Below are positions 1-8,798 of a stretch of 64,000 nt of DNA, one piece after another (within the stretch, counting starts at the first letter, position 1; every line of letters begins with the position of its first letter). Source of the stretch: Brachyspira hampsonii. Its GTDB lineage: Bacteria > Spirochaetota > Brachyspiria > Brachyspirales > Brachyspiraceae. The translations under genes were made by a program, and so were the position numbers. A model generated the notes under the pieces. The model did not search any database, was not told the origin of the DNA, and saw only the letters and a program-made list of their open reading frames with translations. The DNA lies in NCBI RefSeq assembly GCF_002214805.1, contig NZ_CP019914.1, positions 558,001 to 622,000 of the forward strand, given 5' to 3'.

Positions 1-221
1 CAATAGATGATAATGATCTTATTTTATTTGGGGATATTGTATTTTATACTATAGATAATAATAACGAAATATTCTCATATAAAAATATAATAGATCCTAA
101 AACATTATATATAAGATATGTGAAGTATATTATGTTCAATATAGATAATTACATAAAAAAGAATGTTAAAAAAACACAAAAAACAGTAAAAAGAAACAGG
201 AGAAAGTCAGATATAAAATGA
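1..221 (+). CDS. C-terminal end of an unknown protein (truncated by window edge)
   Basis: An open frame runs from the window edge (first complete codon at position 3) to a TGA at 219-221, giving about 72 residues that end in a very basic tail (KKNVKKTQKTVKRNRRKSDIK). The stop overlaps the ATG of the next gene in an ATGA arrangement, so the two are probably translationally coupled and one operon. The visible part has no motif I recognise. Since the next gene is a polyprenol-phosphate sugar transferase, a membrane or envelope role is possible but is only inference. Confidence 0.6.
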   Translation, partial: IDDNDLILFGDIVFYTIDNNNEIFSYKNIIDPKTLYIRYVKYIMFNIDNYIKKNVKKTQKTVKRNRRKSDIK

Positions 222-949
222 AAGCTATTATAGTATTACCAACATATAATGAAAAAGACAATATAGAAAAAATGCTTAATAAAGTATTATCATTACCTGA
301 ATATATAGAAATTTTAGTAGTAGATGATAATAGTCCTGATGGTACTGCAAATATCGTAGAAAAATATTTATCTAATAATAGAGTACATTTATTAAAAAGG
401 GAAAAAAAAGAAGGATTAGGACCTGCATATATCGCCGGATTTAAACATTCATTTCAATACAATCCTGATTATGTAATAGAGATGGATGCCGATTTCTCTC
501 ATGATCCTGATTTTGTAATTAAATTTATAGAAAGAATGGAAAATGAAAAATTAGATCTAGTAATAGGATCAAGATATTGCAATGGAATAAGCGTTGTAAA
601 TTGGCCTTTAAGAAGGCTTTTCCTTTCATACTATGGAAATAGATATGCATCATTTGTATTGGGTTCTAAAATTATGGATATTACAGGCGGATTTAAATGT
701 TTCAGGGTATCTGTATTAAAGAATATGAACTTTGATAATATACTTTCAGCAGGATATTCTTTCCAAATAGAAATGAATTATTCCTTTGAAAGCAATGGCT
801 ACAAAGTAGAGGAAGAACCTATAATATTTTATGAAAGAAGAAGCGGACAATCAAAGATGTCTAAAAATATTATAGCAGAAGCATTATTTAGAGTAGTGAG
901 ATTAAGATTTAGAAATAAGAAAAAATATTTTAATAATCAATCAAAATAA
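218..949 (+). CDS. Polyprenol-phosphate mannosyltransferase-like family 2 glycosyltransferase
   Basis: A 243-residue GT-A fold enzyme of the DPM1/Ppm1 type. It would transfer a sugar, classically mannose from GDP-mannose, to polyprenyl phosphate on the inner face of the membrane. Visible are the nucleotide-sugar segment VLPTYNEKDNIEKML at the N-terminus, VVDDNSPDGTA near residue 35 and the metal-binding EMDADFSHDP near residue 90, followed by a GSRYCNG segment typical of this subfamily. No C-terminal membrane helices are present, so it is the soluble short form. The ATG lies inside the stop of the preceding gene. Sugar specificity cannot be read from the sequence. Confidence 0.85.
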   Translation: MKAIIVLPTYNEKDNIEKMLNKVLSLPEYIEILVVDDNSPDGTANIVEKYLSNNRVHLLKREKKEGLGPAYIAGFKHSFQYNPDYVIEMDADFSHDPDFVIKFIERMENEKLDLVIGSRYCNGISVVNWPLRRLFLSYYGNRYASFVLGSKIMDITGGFKCFRVSVLKNMNFDNILSAGYSFQIEMNYSFESNGYKVEEEPIIFYERRSGQSKMSKNIIAEALFRVVRLRFRNKKKYFNNQSK

Positions 950-994
950 ATATTATTGTATTTTGATTTTTATAATATAATTAGGATATATATT

Positions 995-1987
995 ATGAAT
1001 AAAGTTATTTATATTTTTTTTATTGTAATTATATTAATATCATGCATCAAGCCAAAAGAAGAAGATAAACCTGCAAATACAAAAATAAGAATAGGATATT
1101 TATATGAATTTGCTGGAGCTTCAGCTGTTGCAATAGCAAAAGAAAAAGGTTTTTTTGAAGAAGAAAATTTGGATGCTGAATTATATGAATTTTTTAATGG
1201 ACATGCTGCTATTTTATCTATGATTTCTAAAGAACTTGATTTTACATATATAGGTCATGCCGCACATTCTCTGATTATAAATGGAGATGTACAAATATTA
1301 ATACCAAACGGAATAAGCAAAGGCGAAAAAATAATAACAGGAAAATGGACCGGAATTAAAAGTATTTCTGGTTTGAAAAGAAAAATAGTGGCAACCCACT
1401 TGGGTACTTCAGGTGAAACTATGCTTAATATAGCATTAAAAAATAATAATATAAAATTACAAGATATAAATTTAACCAATATTAATATTACCAATCTTGC
1501 TAATGCTTTAATAAACAAACAAGTTGATGCCGTATCAACATGGGAGCCTTATGCAAGAGAAATTACTGATAAGATTCCAAATGATTATATTCTATTATCA
1601 GATATAATAAATTACATAGATGAAATTGCATTAACAAGCAGTTTTGTATCAACATTAGAATATATAAATAATAATCAAGATACAGTAAAAAAATTTTCAA
1701 GAGCCATATTAAAAGCTATGGATTATAGAAAAAATCATCTATATGAAGCAATAGAATTCACATCAAAACTTACAGGAAATAATATAGAATCTATAGAAAA
1801 AGAAATAGATACAGCAATATTTTTTACATCATCAGATATAAAAAATGCCTGCAGCTCAGGAGAGATTCTAAAATGGTATGAAACACAGCAAAATATCTTT
1901 TTAGATTCTAAAGTTATAAAAGCAACTGTACCTGTAACAAATTATATACAACTATCAATTCTTACTAATGTACTGTATAGTTTATAA
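995..1987 (+). CDS. ABC transporter substrate-binding lipoprotein, NMT1/SsuA-like
   Basis: A lipoprotein of about 330 residues. The start at 995 (MNKVIYIFFIVIILISC) is preferred over an in-frame ATG at 956 because it puts a lipobox LISC directly after the hydrophobic stretch and has an AGGA-type ribosome site just upstream. The mature part reads IRIGYLYEFAGASAVAIAKEKGFFEEENL and later VDAVSTWEPYA, typical of periplasmic binding proteins for nitrate, sulfonate, taurine or thiamine-precursor importers. No permease or ATPase is adjacent. A matching SsuC/SsuB-like pair without a binding protein lies at 52609-54013. The last 6 bases overlap the 3' end of aroA on the other strand. Confidence 0.82.
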   Translation: MNKVIYIFFIVIILISCIKPKEEDKPANTKIRIGYLYEFAGASAVAIAKEKGFFEEENLDAELYEFFNGHAAILSMISKELDFTYIGHAAHSLIINGDVQILIPNGISKGEKIITGKWTGIKSISGLKRKIVATHLGTSGETMLNIALKNNNIKLQDINLTNINITNLANALINKQVDAVSTWEPYAREITDKIPNDYILLSDIINYIDEIALTSSFVSTLEYINNNQDTVKKFSRAILKAMDYRKNHLYEAIEFTSKLTGNNIESIEKEIDTAIFFTSSDIKNACSSGEILKWYETQQNIFLDSKVIKATVPVTNYIQLSILTNVLYSL

Positions 1988-3244
1988 TTCAATTTTACCG
2001 CCTATGCTTCTAAATTGCTCTATAAAATTGAAAGATGATTTATTTATAGATTCAGCATCATCTATAATTATATTACCATCTGAAACAGAAGATGCCACAG
2101 CAAGTGCCATAGCTATTCTATGATCATTATGAGAAGTAGTATTTCCTCCTCTAAGTTTTTCAACTCCTTCTATTAATATTTCATCTTCAGTTACCTCTAT
2201 CTTAGCCCCTATCTTTAAGAAACTATCCATCAAATCACCCATTCTATCACTTTCTTTATATCTTAATCTTCCCGCATTATACAATCTTGTTTTACCTTTT
2301 GCTGTAGCAGCAAGCGTAGTAATTATAGGACCTAAATCCGGAATATTAGCCATATCTATATCAAGTGCATTTAATCTGTTTGTTTTTTTTATCGTAATAG
2401 AATCATCATCATTGTATAAAACAGAAGCTCCCATAAATTTTAATATATTGAGTATTTCTTTATCACCTTGAATAGAATACTTATTAAGACCGTATAATGT
2501 AGTTTCTCCTCCCAAAGCACCCGCAGCGGCAAAAAAAGCAGCATGCGACCAATCTGATTCTACTTCATAATCAATACCTGAATATTCCTGATTGCCGTAT
2601 ACTTCTATTATATTATTATCATGTCTTAGAGTTTCTATATTTGCTGCTTTAAGTGTTTTCAAAGTCATCATAACATAAGGTTCTGACTCTAATTCTCCAT
2701 CTATAATAATATTAGAATTACCGTCAAGCAAAGGCAAGGCAAATAAAAGTCCGCTTAAAAACTGACTGCTTAAATTCCCAAGCACTTTAAAATTTGAAGC
2801 TTTCAATTGTCCTGATATCTTAATGGAATCTTCTAAATGAATAAATTCTAATCCCTCTTCCTTCCATATTTTTTTATAAACTTCAATAGGTCTGGAAAAT
2901 AATTTTTTAGACCCTGTGAAAGTACAAGTTATTCCCAATGCTGACATTATTGGAATTAAGAATCTTAAACTGCTTCCAGACTCTTTAACATCTATAGTTA
3001 ATTCTTTTTTATATTCTTTTTTAGGAAAAACTTTAAGATCATCGTCAATAACTTCTAAATCAGCAAAATTTGATACAGCATTTTTTGTAACCTCTACATC
3101 AACACTCACATTGTCAATCCAATGCTTTATGATACTTGGGGTTTTAGCTAATGATGATGCTATTAAAGCTCTATGAGCATCACTCTTACTCATTTGAATA
3201 TAAATAGATCCGAAAATTTCTGAAGGTTTAACAGTTAATAACAT
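1982..3244 (-). CDS. aroA: 3-phosphoshikimate 1-carboxyvinyltransferase (EPSP synthase)
   Basis: This cytoplasmic enzyme joins shikimate-3-phosphate and phosphoenolpyruvate in the sixth step of the shikimate pathway. At 420 residues it has the normal length. Recognisable motifs are QMSKSDAHRALIASSLA at the N-terminus, ESGSSLRFLIPI where the usual GNAGTAMR-type loop lies, SDWSHAAFFAAAGAL, YKESDRMGDLMDSF and DHRIAMALAVASS. The ESGSSLRF form of the loop resembles clostridial-type enzymes rather than the E. coli class. It lies 23 bp downstream of ftsY on the same strand, so the two are probably cotranscribed. Its 3' end overlaps the convergent binding-protein gene by 6 bp. Confidence 0.95.
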   Translation of the reverse strand: MLLTVKPSEIFGSIYIQMSKSDAHRALIASSLAKTPSIIKHWIDNVSVDVEVTKNAVSNFADLEVIDDDLKVFPKKEYKKELTIDVKESGSSLRFLIPIMSALGITCTFTGSKKLFSRPIEVYKKIWKEEGLEFIHLEDSIKISGQLKASNFKVLGNLSSQFLSGLLFALPLLDGNSNIIIDGELESEPYVMMTLKTLKAANIETLRHDNNIIEVYGNQEYSGIDYEVESDWSHAAFFAAAGALGGETTLYGLNKYSIQGDKEILNILKFMGASVLYNDDDSITIKKTNRLNALDIDMANIPDLGPIITTLAATAKGKTRLYNAGRLRYKESDRMGDLMDSFLKIGAKIEVTEDEILIEGVEKLRGGNTTSHNDHRIAMALAVASSVSDGNIIIDDAESINKSSFNFIEQFRSIGGKIEL

Positions 3245-3267
3245 AATATAACTCCAATAATTATAAA

Positions 3268-4227
3268 TTACTGCAATATAGAATCAACAAAACTTTCAGC
3301 ATCAAATTCTCTGAAATCATCAACTTTCTCTCCAAACCCTCCATAGTATATAGGAAGCGATAAATAATGAGCTATACTTATTGCCACCCCTCCTTTAGCA
3401 GTACTATCCAACTTGGAAACTATAGCCCCCTGTATATCCAAAGCATTAGTAAATACTTTAGCCTGCTCTATTCCATTATGTCCCACATTAGCATCTAATA
3501 CTAATATTGGTACAAATTTAAATTCTGTAAATCTCTCTGTAGCTATTTTCTTCATCTTCTCAAGCTGTCTTACCAAATTTTCCTGATTATGAAATCTTCC
3601 TGCAGTATCAACTATAACTATATCAGCATCAGTAGCCTTTGCTTTATCCAATGCTGAAAATAATACGCTTGCAGGATCCCCAGCCTGCTGACCTTTAACT
3701 ATAGTAACAGAAAGTCTATTAGCCCATTCTTCTAATTGTTCTATGGCAGCGGCTCTGAATGTATCTGCTGCAGCTAATATTACTTTATGATCTTTCTTTA
3801 ATATATTAGCTAATTTTGCTATTGAAGTTGTTTTACCTACTCCATTAACACCAACTATAAAAAGTATTGTTTTATCTTTCAGTTCTATTTTCTTTGAAAT
3901 AAATTTAGATATTAAAATTTCTCTTAAATATTTTTTAGCTTCTGAAGGCTCTTTTATATTCTCTTTCTCTATAACATCTCTAAGTTTTGAAATAATATCT
4001 TTTGTAGTTTCAACACCTGCATCAGCTGTTATTAATGTATTTTCTAAACTTGCAAAAAACTCATCATTGATTGATGAAGTATTAAATAATGATGATAATG
4101 AAAATTTACTTTTAGAACTTGTTAATGAAACTTTAGGCTTACTTTTAGATTTTTTTATCAAAATAAAAAGTATAATTAAAATAATCACAATAGCACAAGC
4201 TATTATTATAATATTCATAGAATTCAT
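3268..4227 (-). CDS. ftsY: Signal recognition particle receptor FtsY
   Basis: SRP receptor GTPase that docks SRP-bound ribosomes at the membrane. The NG domain is complete: GVNGVGKTTSIAKLA (P-loop), AADTFRAAAIEQL, DTAGRFHNQENL, and SKLDSTAKGG. Instead of a long acidic A domain the protein starts with a hydrophobic helix (MNIIIIACAIVIILIILFILI) followed by KKSKSKPK, so it is probably anchored directly in the membrane. The ORF opens at 4236, but the GGAG site ends only 2 bases before that ATG and about 11 before the ATG at 4227, so 4227 is preferred. aroA follows 23 bp downstream. Confidence 0.95.
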   Translation of the reverse strand: MNSMNIIIIACAIVIILIILFILIKKSKSKPKVSLTSSKSKFSLSSLFNTSSINDEFFASLENTLITADAGVETTKDIISKLRDVIEKENIKEPSEAKKYLREILISKFISKKIELKDKTILFIVGVNGVGKTTSIAKLANILKKDHKVILAAADTFRAAAIEQLEEWANRLSVTIVKGQQAGDPASVLFSALDKAKATDADIVIVDTAGRFHNQENLVRQLEKMKKIATERFTEFKFVPILVLDANVGHNGIEQAKVFTNALDIQGAIVSKLDSTAKGGVAISIAHYLSLPIYYGGFGEKVDDFREFDAESFVDSILQ

Positions 4228-4313
4228 TTTATCCATTTCTCCGATTAAAAAAAATTATTTAAAATATTATATAAGCTATTAATATTTTTTCAAGTTATTA
4301 TTATGATAAAATA

Positions 4314-4352
4314 AAAAGCATTGATAATATATATATTATTATCAATGCTTTT
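4314..4352 (-). terminator. Rho-independent terminator of the rubrerythrin gene
   Basis: Perfect inverted repeat with 16-bp arms (AAAAGCATTGATAATA at 4314-4329 and its complement at 4337-4352) around a 7-base loop. Read on the minus strand it is followed by TTTTTATTTTAT. It lies between the rubrerythrin stop (4391) and the ftsY start, so it should separate the two transcripts. Confidence 0.8.
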
Positions 4353-4390
4353 GCCTCTATAAAAAATAATAATTAATCAATTATTTTTAA

Positions 4391-4999
4391 TTAATTAAAT
4401 GCTTGGAAAGAACTAGCTGTAGCATTACATAAAGGGCATTTAGCTGGAGCTGAACCTGCTTCAACATATCCGCAAACAGGGCATAAATAATAAACTGTAG
4501 GTAAAGTTTTGTTAGCATTTAAATCCTGCATAGTTTTATTATATAATGCAGCATGAGTTTTTTCAACAGCAGCTGTTCTGTTCATTAAATCAGAAACATT
4601 TTTATTATTTTCTTGTAAAGCAACTTTGCTGAAAGCCGGATACATTTTTGTATACTCATAAGTTTCGCCTGCTATACCGCTTTTTAAATTATCAGCATCA
4701 GTACCAACTTTAACAGTATTGATTGTAGCTGTTAATGCTTTAGTAGATAATTTAGAAGATACAGCCATATCATTTAGAAGTTTAGCATGTAAAGCCTCTG
4801 CTGCAGAAGCTGCTTTAAACATAGCAGCAACACTTTTATTTTGAGTTTTTTTAGCATACTCAGCATAAGTAGCAGATGCATTCATTTCTCCGTTATAAGC
4901 CTGCATCATACCATCTAAAGTAGATTTAGCTGTTTGTCCATATACAAGACTAGCAAAAATAAATAAAAATAGAATAAATAAAGTAAATTTTTTTATCAT
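4391..4999 (-). CDS. Exported rubrerythrin
   Basis: A 202-residue rubrerythrin: a di-iron ferritin-like domain that reduces hydrogen peroxide, followed by a rubredoxin-like Fe(Cys)4 domain. The iron ligand motifs are visible: GEMNASATYAEYA, AEALHAKLL, GETYEYTKMYPAF and VEKTHAALY, then CPVCGY and CPLC at the C-terminus. The unusual part is the N-terminus, MIKKFTLFILFLFIFASLVYGQTAKST, which looks like a cleavable signal peptide ending near YGQ. Most rubrerythrins are cytoplasmic, so this copy probably acts in the periplasm. It stands alone with its own terminator. The electron donor is not encoded nearby. Confidence 0.9.
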   Translation of the reverse strand: MIKKFTLFILFLFIFASLVYGQTAKSTLDGMMQAYNGEMNASATYAEYAKKTQNKSVAAMFKAASAAEALHAKLLNDMAVSSKLSTKALTATINTVKVGTDADNLKSGIAGETYEYTKMYPAFSKVALQENNKNVSDLMNRTAAVEKTHAALYNKTMQDLNANKTLPTVYYLCPVCGYVEAGSAPAKCPLCNATASSFQAFN

Positions 5000-5180
5000 G
5001 TTTTTTCCTTTTTTAATATAGTGTTTTTTATATGTAGAGGCAACATATAGAGTATAAAACCTTTAATACAACAAAAAAGTAAAATAAACAAACATTTTTT
5101 TTACAAAAAAAGAACAATATAGTAAAATAATGTTAACATATACTAACTTTAATACAAAAAATAATCATATAAAAATAAAA

Positions 5181-5209
5181 AAGGCAGTAAATTTTACATT
5201 TACCGCCTT
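5181..5209 (-). terminator. Terminator of the aminotransferase gene
   Basis: Inverted repeat with arms AAGGCAGTAAA and TTTACCGCCTT. On the minus-strand transcript all 11 pairs form, one as G-U, and the hairpin is followed by TTTTTTATTTTTAT. It lies just after the aminotransferase stop at 5236. Confidence 0.8.
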
Positions 5210-5235
5210 CTATTAAAATATTATTTAAATTATTT

Positions 5236-6423
5236 TTACTTTCTCATTTTTTCAATAGCTTTTGCCAATATAGATATACCTTTATCAATATCTTCAGGTT
5301 TAGAATTAGTATAATTTAATCTCAAAGTACCTAAACCTCTCTTAGCTTCATAGAAAGGTTCTCCTGCCACTACAGCAACACCATCATCAGAAGCTTTTCT
5401 TGAAAGCTCTACAGCATCTATTCCTTTAGGAAGTGTAGCCCATATAAACATACCGCCCTCAGGGTGAGTCCAATGCATATCTTTAGGTAAATATTTATTC
5501 ATAGCCTCAAGCATATAATTGCATTGTCTGCCGTATAAATCTATTATTTTTTTAATATGAGCATCATAATCATTGTCTTCAAGATACTGACTTACAACTA
5601 CCTGAGCAAATGTTCCTGTATGCAAATCTATAAGCTGTTTATAATCTTTCATTTTGGCATACAATTCTTTTTGTCTGCATGCAATCCATCCCAATCTCAT
5701 ACCTGGAGCCACTGTCTTTGAAAAAGTACCCATTAATATAGCCTGCTCTCCTAAATATGCCCCAAAAGATTTCTGATGTTCTCCTTTAAATCTTAATTCG
5801 CCGTAAGGATTATCTTCAACAAAAAATGTATCTTTACCTTTCATAATATCAGCTATTTTTTCTCTTACCGCATTTGTATATGTTATTCCTGTAGGATTTT
5901 GGAAATTAGGCACAGAATAAAAAAACTTATGATTGTATTTATTCATAGCATCTTTAAACTCATTTATATCCGCTCCATCTTCATTCAAATTGACAGTATG
6001 AATATTAGGATTATATAAATGAAATGATTGTAAAGCTGCCAAATAAGACGGATCTTCAACTAAAACATCATCATCAGGATCTATTAAACATGAAGAAATA
6101 ATATCTAAAGCCTGCTGAGAACCATTGGTTATAAGTATGTCTGAAGCTTCTACATCAATACCTTGTTTTTTGTATCTATTGGCAATGAACTCTCTTAAAG
6201 GTCCGTATCCTTCAGTGCTGTTGTATTGCAAAGAATAAGCACCTTTAGTTTCTAATACTTTATTTGCTGCAGCTTTAATATCTTCTACAGGAAAGGATTC
6301 AGGATTAGGCAAACCGCCGGCAAATGATATTAAATCGCCTTTGGCAGCTACTTCAAGCATAATTTTTACAAAACTGCTTTGAAAATCTTCTTTTAATGCT
6401 CTTTTTGATAATCTTAATTTCAT
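5236..6423 (-). CDS. PLP-dependent aminotransferase, class I/II (2-aminoadipate/aromatic type)
   Basis: A fold-type I aminotransferase of about 395 residues, near full length for the LysN/MocR-catalytic-domain group. Motifs: ISFAGGLPNPESFP at the N-terminus, ITNGSQQALDIIS, PSYLAALQSFHLYN, VPNFQNPTGITY, the PLP-lysine segment MGTFSKTVAPGMRLGW, and the C-terminal arginine segment GTLRLNYT. No DNA-binding domain is fused to it. The ORF opens at 6435, but the ATG at 6423 is preferred because a TGGAT site precedes it at normal spacing and nothing resembling a ribosome site precedes the first ATG. It is monocistronic with its own terminator. The amino donor and acceptor are unknown. Confidence 0.88.
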   Translation of the reverse strand: MKLRLSKRALKEDFQSSFVKIMLEVAAKGDLISFAGGLPNPESFPVEDIKAAANKVLETKGAYSLQYNSTEGYGPLREFIANRYKKQGIDVEASDILITNGSQQALDIISSCLIDPDDDVLVEDPSYLAALQSFHLYNPNIHTVNLNEDGADINEFKDAMNKYNHKFFYSVPNFQNPTGITYTNAVREKIADIMKGKDTFFVEDNPYGELRFKGEHQKSFGAYLGEQAILMGTFSKTVAPGMRLGWIACRQKELYAKMKDYKQLIDLHTGTFAQVVVSQYLEDNDYDAHIKKIIDLYGRQCNYMLEAMNKYLPKDMHWTHPEGGMFIWATLPKGIDAVELSRKASDDGVAVVAGEPFYEAKRGLGTLRLNYTNSKPEDIDKGISILAKAIEKMRK

Positions 6424-6538
6424 AATAATATCCATTTAAAAAATTTGTTATATATTATACACTACTATTAATAACAATGCTATATTATTTTTTGATTTTT
6501 TATCAATATATTATTTTCTTAAAACAACTATATAAAAA

Positions 6539-6561
6539 AGGGAGATTTTTGTAATCTCCCT
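6539..6561 (-). terminator. Terminator of the TPR operon
   Basis: Perfect 9-bp arms AGGGAGATT and AATCTCCCT around a 5-base loop, followed on the minus strand by TTTTTTATA. It is placed just downstream of the stop at 6587. Confidence 0.85.
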
Positions 6562-6586
6562 AATTTTTATTAAACTAAAATAATTA

Positions 6587-8794
6587 TTATATCTTCCAAT
6601 CAGGGAAACGTTTTATAACCGCAGAAATAATATCAGTTTTATAATGCTGTTCTAAATTCACTAATTTTTGGAATTCGCCAAATATTATTTTAACATCTTC
6701 TTCAGACTCATTCTCTATAAATTTAAGCAGATAAGCCTTGTCAAATACCAAATCATACACAACTTTCAAAAGTTTCCTAGCCTGTGCAGAAGTTTCTTTT
6801 TTATCAAGCATTTTTGAAAGATGCGGTATTATACTAAGCAAACCTATCATAAGAGAATTTTTATTTATATTTATATCTCCAGCACTCTCATCATAATACT
6901 CCCCGTCAAGTATCTTCTGAGCAAAATAAACAAATGATTCAGGACATTCCCTATAATGAAGAAATATATCATCTATAGTTTTAGCAAGCATATCAGTTTT
7001 TCCGTCTTCAAATAATTTATTGACTATAAGATAATTATTTTTAACCTGAGGAGAATAAAGCATTTTAAGTATTATATTATAATAATCATCTCTTCTGCCG
7101 TCCCAAATAGCTTTTATAAATTTCTCCCTATAATTTGAAGAAGGAAGTACCTCATAAATATGTGTATAATCATCAATATCTTTAACAATATCTGAAAGCA
7201 AAGGTATGCTGCTGTCAATATTAGACTGACTTCTCAAATATATTGTACTTATTATTCTCTCATCATTAGGAGCTTTTTTATCTTTAGAAATACGGACAAA
7301 ATAATCATTCATCTCTTTAGCTTCTTCAGAGTTTAAATTTGGAGTATAAGTTAAATACTCCATATATATTTGATATCGCTCAAAGAAATTATCAGTCTTA
7401 TTGAATTTAGATAAACTTTCAGCATCATAAGTTTCAGCTTCCTCATTATAAAGAAAAGTATTCTTATCAAATTTAACAGTAGTAGAAGCTCTCACAGATT
7501 TTTTTGCACTTTCAAGCCATTTAGCATAAGCTGATTCAGCAACTACAACATCAGGCTTTGAAGTCAATTCCTGCTTTAAATCTTTTGTAGTTATTGTCTT
7601 TTTATATTTTAAAATAATAGTTAAAAGCTCTGTAGGATTTTCTTCTGCTATTTTTTTAACTTCATTAAGTCTATAAGCCTTATAAACATTAATATCATCA
7701 TCAGGCAATGTTGTAAGAGACTGTATAGCCATATCAAATGTCATTTTCCTTATATCTTCCTGAGATACAAATTTTATATTAACATTATTGATATCTATAG
7801 ATTTAATCTTACCTACTCCGAAATTTCTATGTATAACATATTTATCAACATCATATTGTATATACTTTTCAAATATTTCTATACAATCTTTAGGTTTTTT
7901 ATTGACATTTGTAATAGAGGATATTTTTTCTATCTCTTCAAAAAGTGTATGATTAGGATATAAAGCCTTATAAACATCTACAAGTCTATGCCTGAAAAAT
8001 TTTGCTTTTTTATTATTCTGTGCTACTATATCCTGCTCATAATTAAGCAAATTTTTAATAGTTTTTAAAGCATCATTATATCTGTTATTCTCAAAATAAT
8101 AGAAAAATATTATTTTCCATACATCTATCATTATATTAGAATCTACAAGAGCCCTCAAAGAATTTTCATATTTAAGCAGATAGTTATAATTATCAGGTTC
8201 ATATTCCAATACTTTTTTAATATCGCTTTCAGCATTATTTCTTTCTCTCATAAGATTTCTTTCAAAAGCAATCTTATAATAATGCACAGCACTCTTTATA
8301 TCCCCCGCCATTTCTTTGGTATGAGCTATTTTTTCAGGAAGTTCCGGATTTGAAACATCAAATCGTATGAGTCTTTCCCAAATTTCTAATGCTTCGGAAT
8401 CCCTATTAGTACTTTGATAATAACTTGCTAAATACCTTAAAGCATAATCACTCTCATAATATTCATCTAAAATCTTTTGCGATATAAACTCAACTATATT
8501 CCATTTTTTAGCATTTTTAAAAATACCTAAAAGTTTTTCCAGACTCATATCTGAATAATTTTCAATTTTTAAATTTAAAAATCCATTTGCATATAAAGCG
8601 GATATATGATTTGGATTTTTATCTAATTGCATTTTAGCTGTTTCTATAGCAGAATTTATATCATTATTATCATTTATGTCATTGAGAATACCTGATAAAT
8701 CAACAAAATACTTAGTAGTATAATTAAGAAGAGGTTTTCTCGTAAATGTTTCTTCTGAAAATACATTTTCTAATTTTTGTAGAGCTTCTGACAT
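6587..8794 (-). CDS. TPR-like protein resembling the N-terminal part of long spirochaete GreA proteins
   Basis: A 735-residue helical repeat protein. Residues ~1-300 contain TPR-like pairs (for example ISALYANGFLNLKIENY, DYALRYLASYYQSTNRDSEALEIWERLI). Near residue 320 comes a compact segment YVIHRNFGVGKIKSIDINNVNIKFVSQEDIRKMTFDMAIQSL, resembling a small SH3-like, CarD/Tudor-type beta domain. This arrangement resembles the N-terminal region of the ~900-residue GreA proteins of other spirochaetes, but the protein stops at FPDWKI and I see no GreA C-terminal domain. A strong AAGGAG site sits 7 bases before the start, within 4 bp of the upstream gene. A role in transcription is inference only. 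Confidence 0.6.
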   Translation of the reverse strand: MSEALQKLENVFSEETFTRKPLLNYTTKYFVDLSGILNDINDNNDINSAIETAKMQLDKNPNHISALYANGFLNLKIENYSDMSLEKLLGIFKNAKKWNIVEFISQKILDEYYESDYALRYLASYYQSTNRDSEALEIWERLIRFDVSNPELPEKIAHTKEMAGDIKSAVHYYKIAFERNLMRERNNAESDIKKVLEYEPDNYNYLLKYENSLRALVDSNIMIDVWKIIFFYYFENNRYNDALKTIKNLLNYEQDIVAQNNKKAKFFRHRLVDVYKALYPNHTLFEEIEKISSITNVNKKPKDCIEIFEKYIQYDVDKYVIHRNFGVGKIKSIDINNVNIKFVSQEDIRKMTFDMAIQSLTTLPDDDINVYKAYRLNEVKKIAEENPTELLTIILKYKKTITTKDLKQELTSKPDVVVAESAYAKWLESAKKSVRASTTVKFDKNTFLYNEEAETYDAESLSKFNKTDNFFERYQIYMEYLTYTPNLNSEEAKEMNDYFVRISKDKKAPNDERIISTIYLRSQSNIDSSIPLLSDIVKDIDDYTHIYEVLPSSNYREKFIKAIWDGRRDDYYNIILKMLYSPQVKNNYLIVNKLFEDGKTDMLAKTIDDIFLHYRECPESFVYFAQKILDGEYYDESAGDININKNSLMIGLLSIIPHLSKMLDKKETSAQARKLLKVVYDLVFDKAYLLKFIENESEEDVKIIFGEFQKLVNLEQHYKTDIISAVIKRFPDWKI

Positions 8795-8798
8795 ATTA

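Noticed and set aside
1255-1518. Minus-strand open frame inside the substrate-binding lipoprotein gene
   Set aside because: Lies wholly within a well-supported gene, and has no ribosome site or recognisable motif; a shadow frame.
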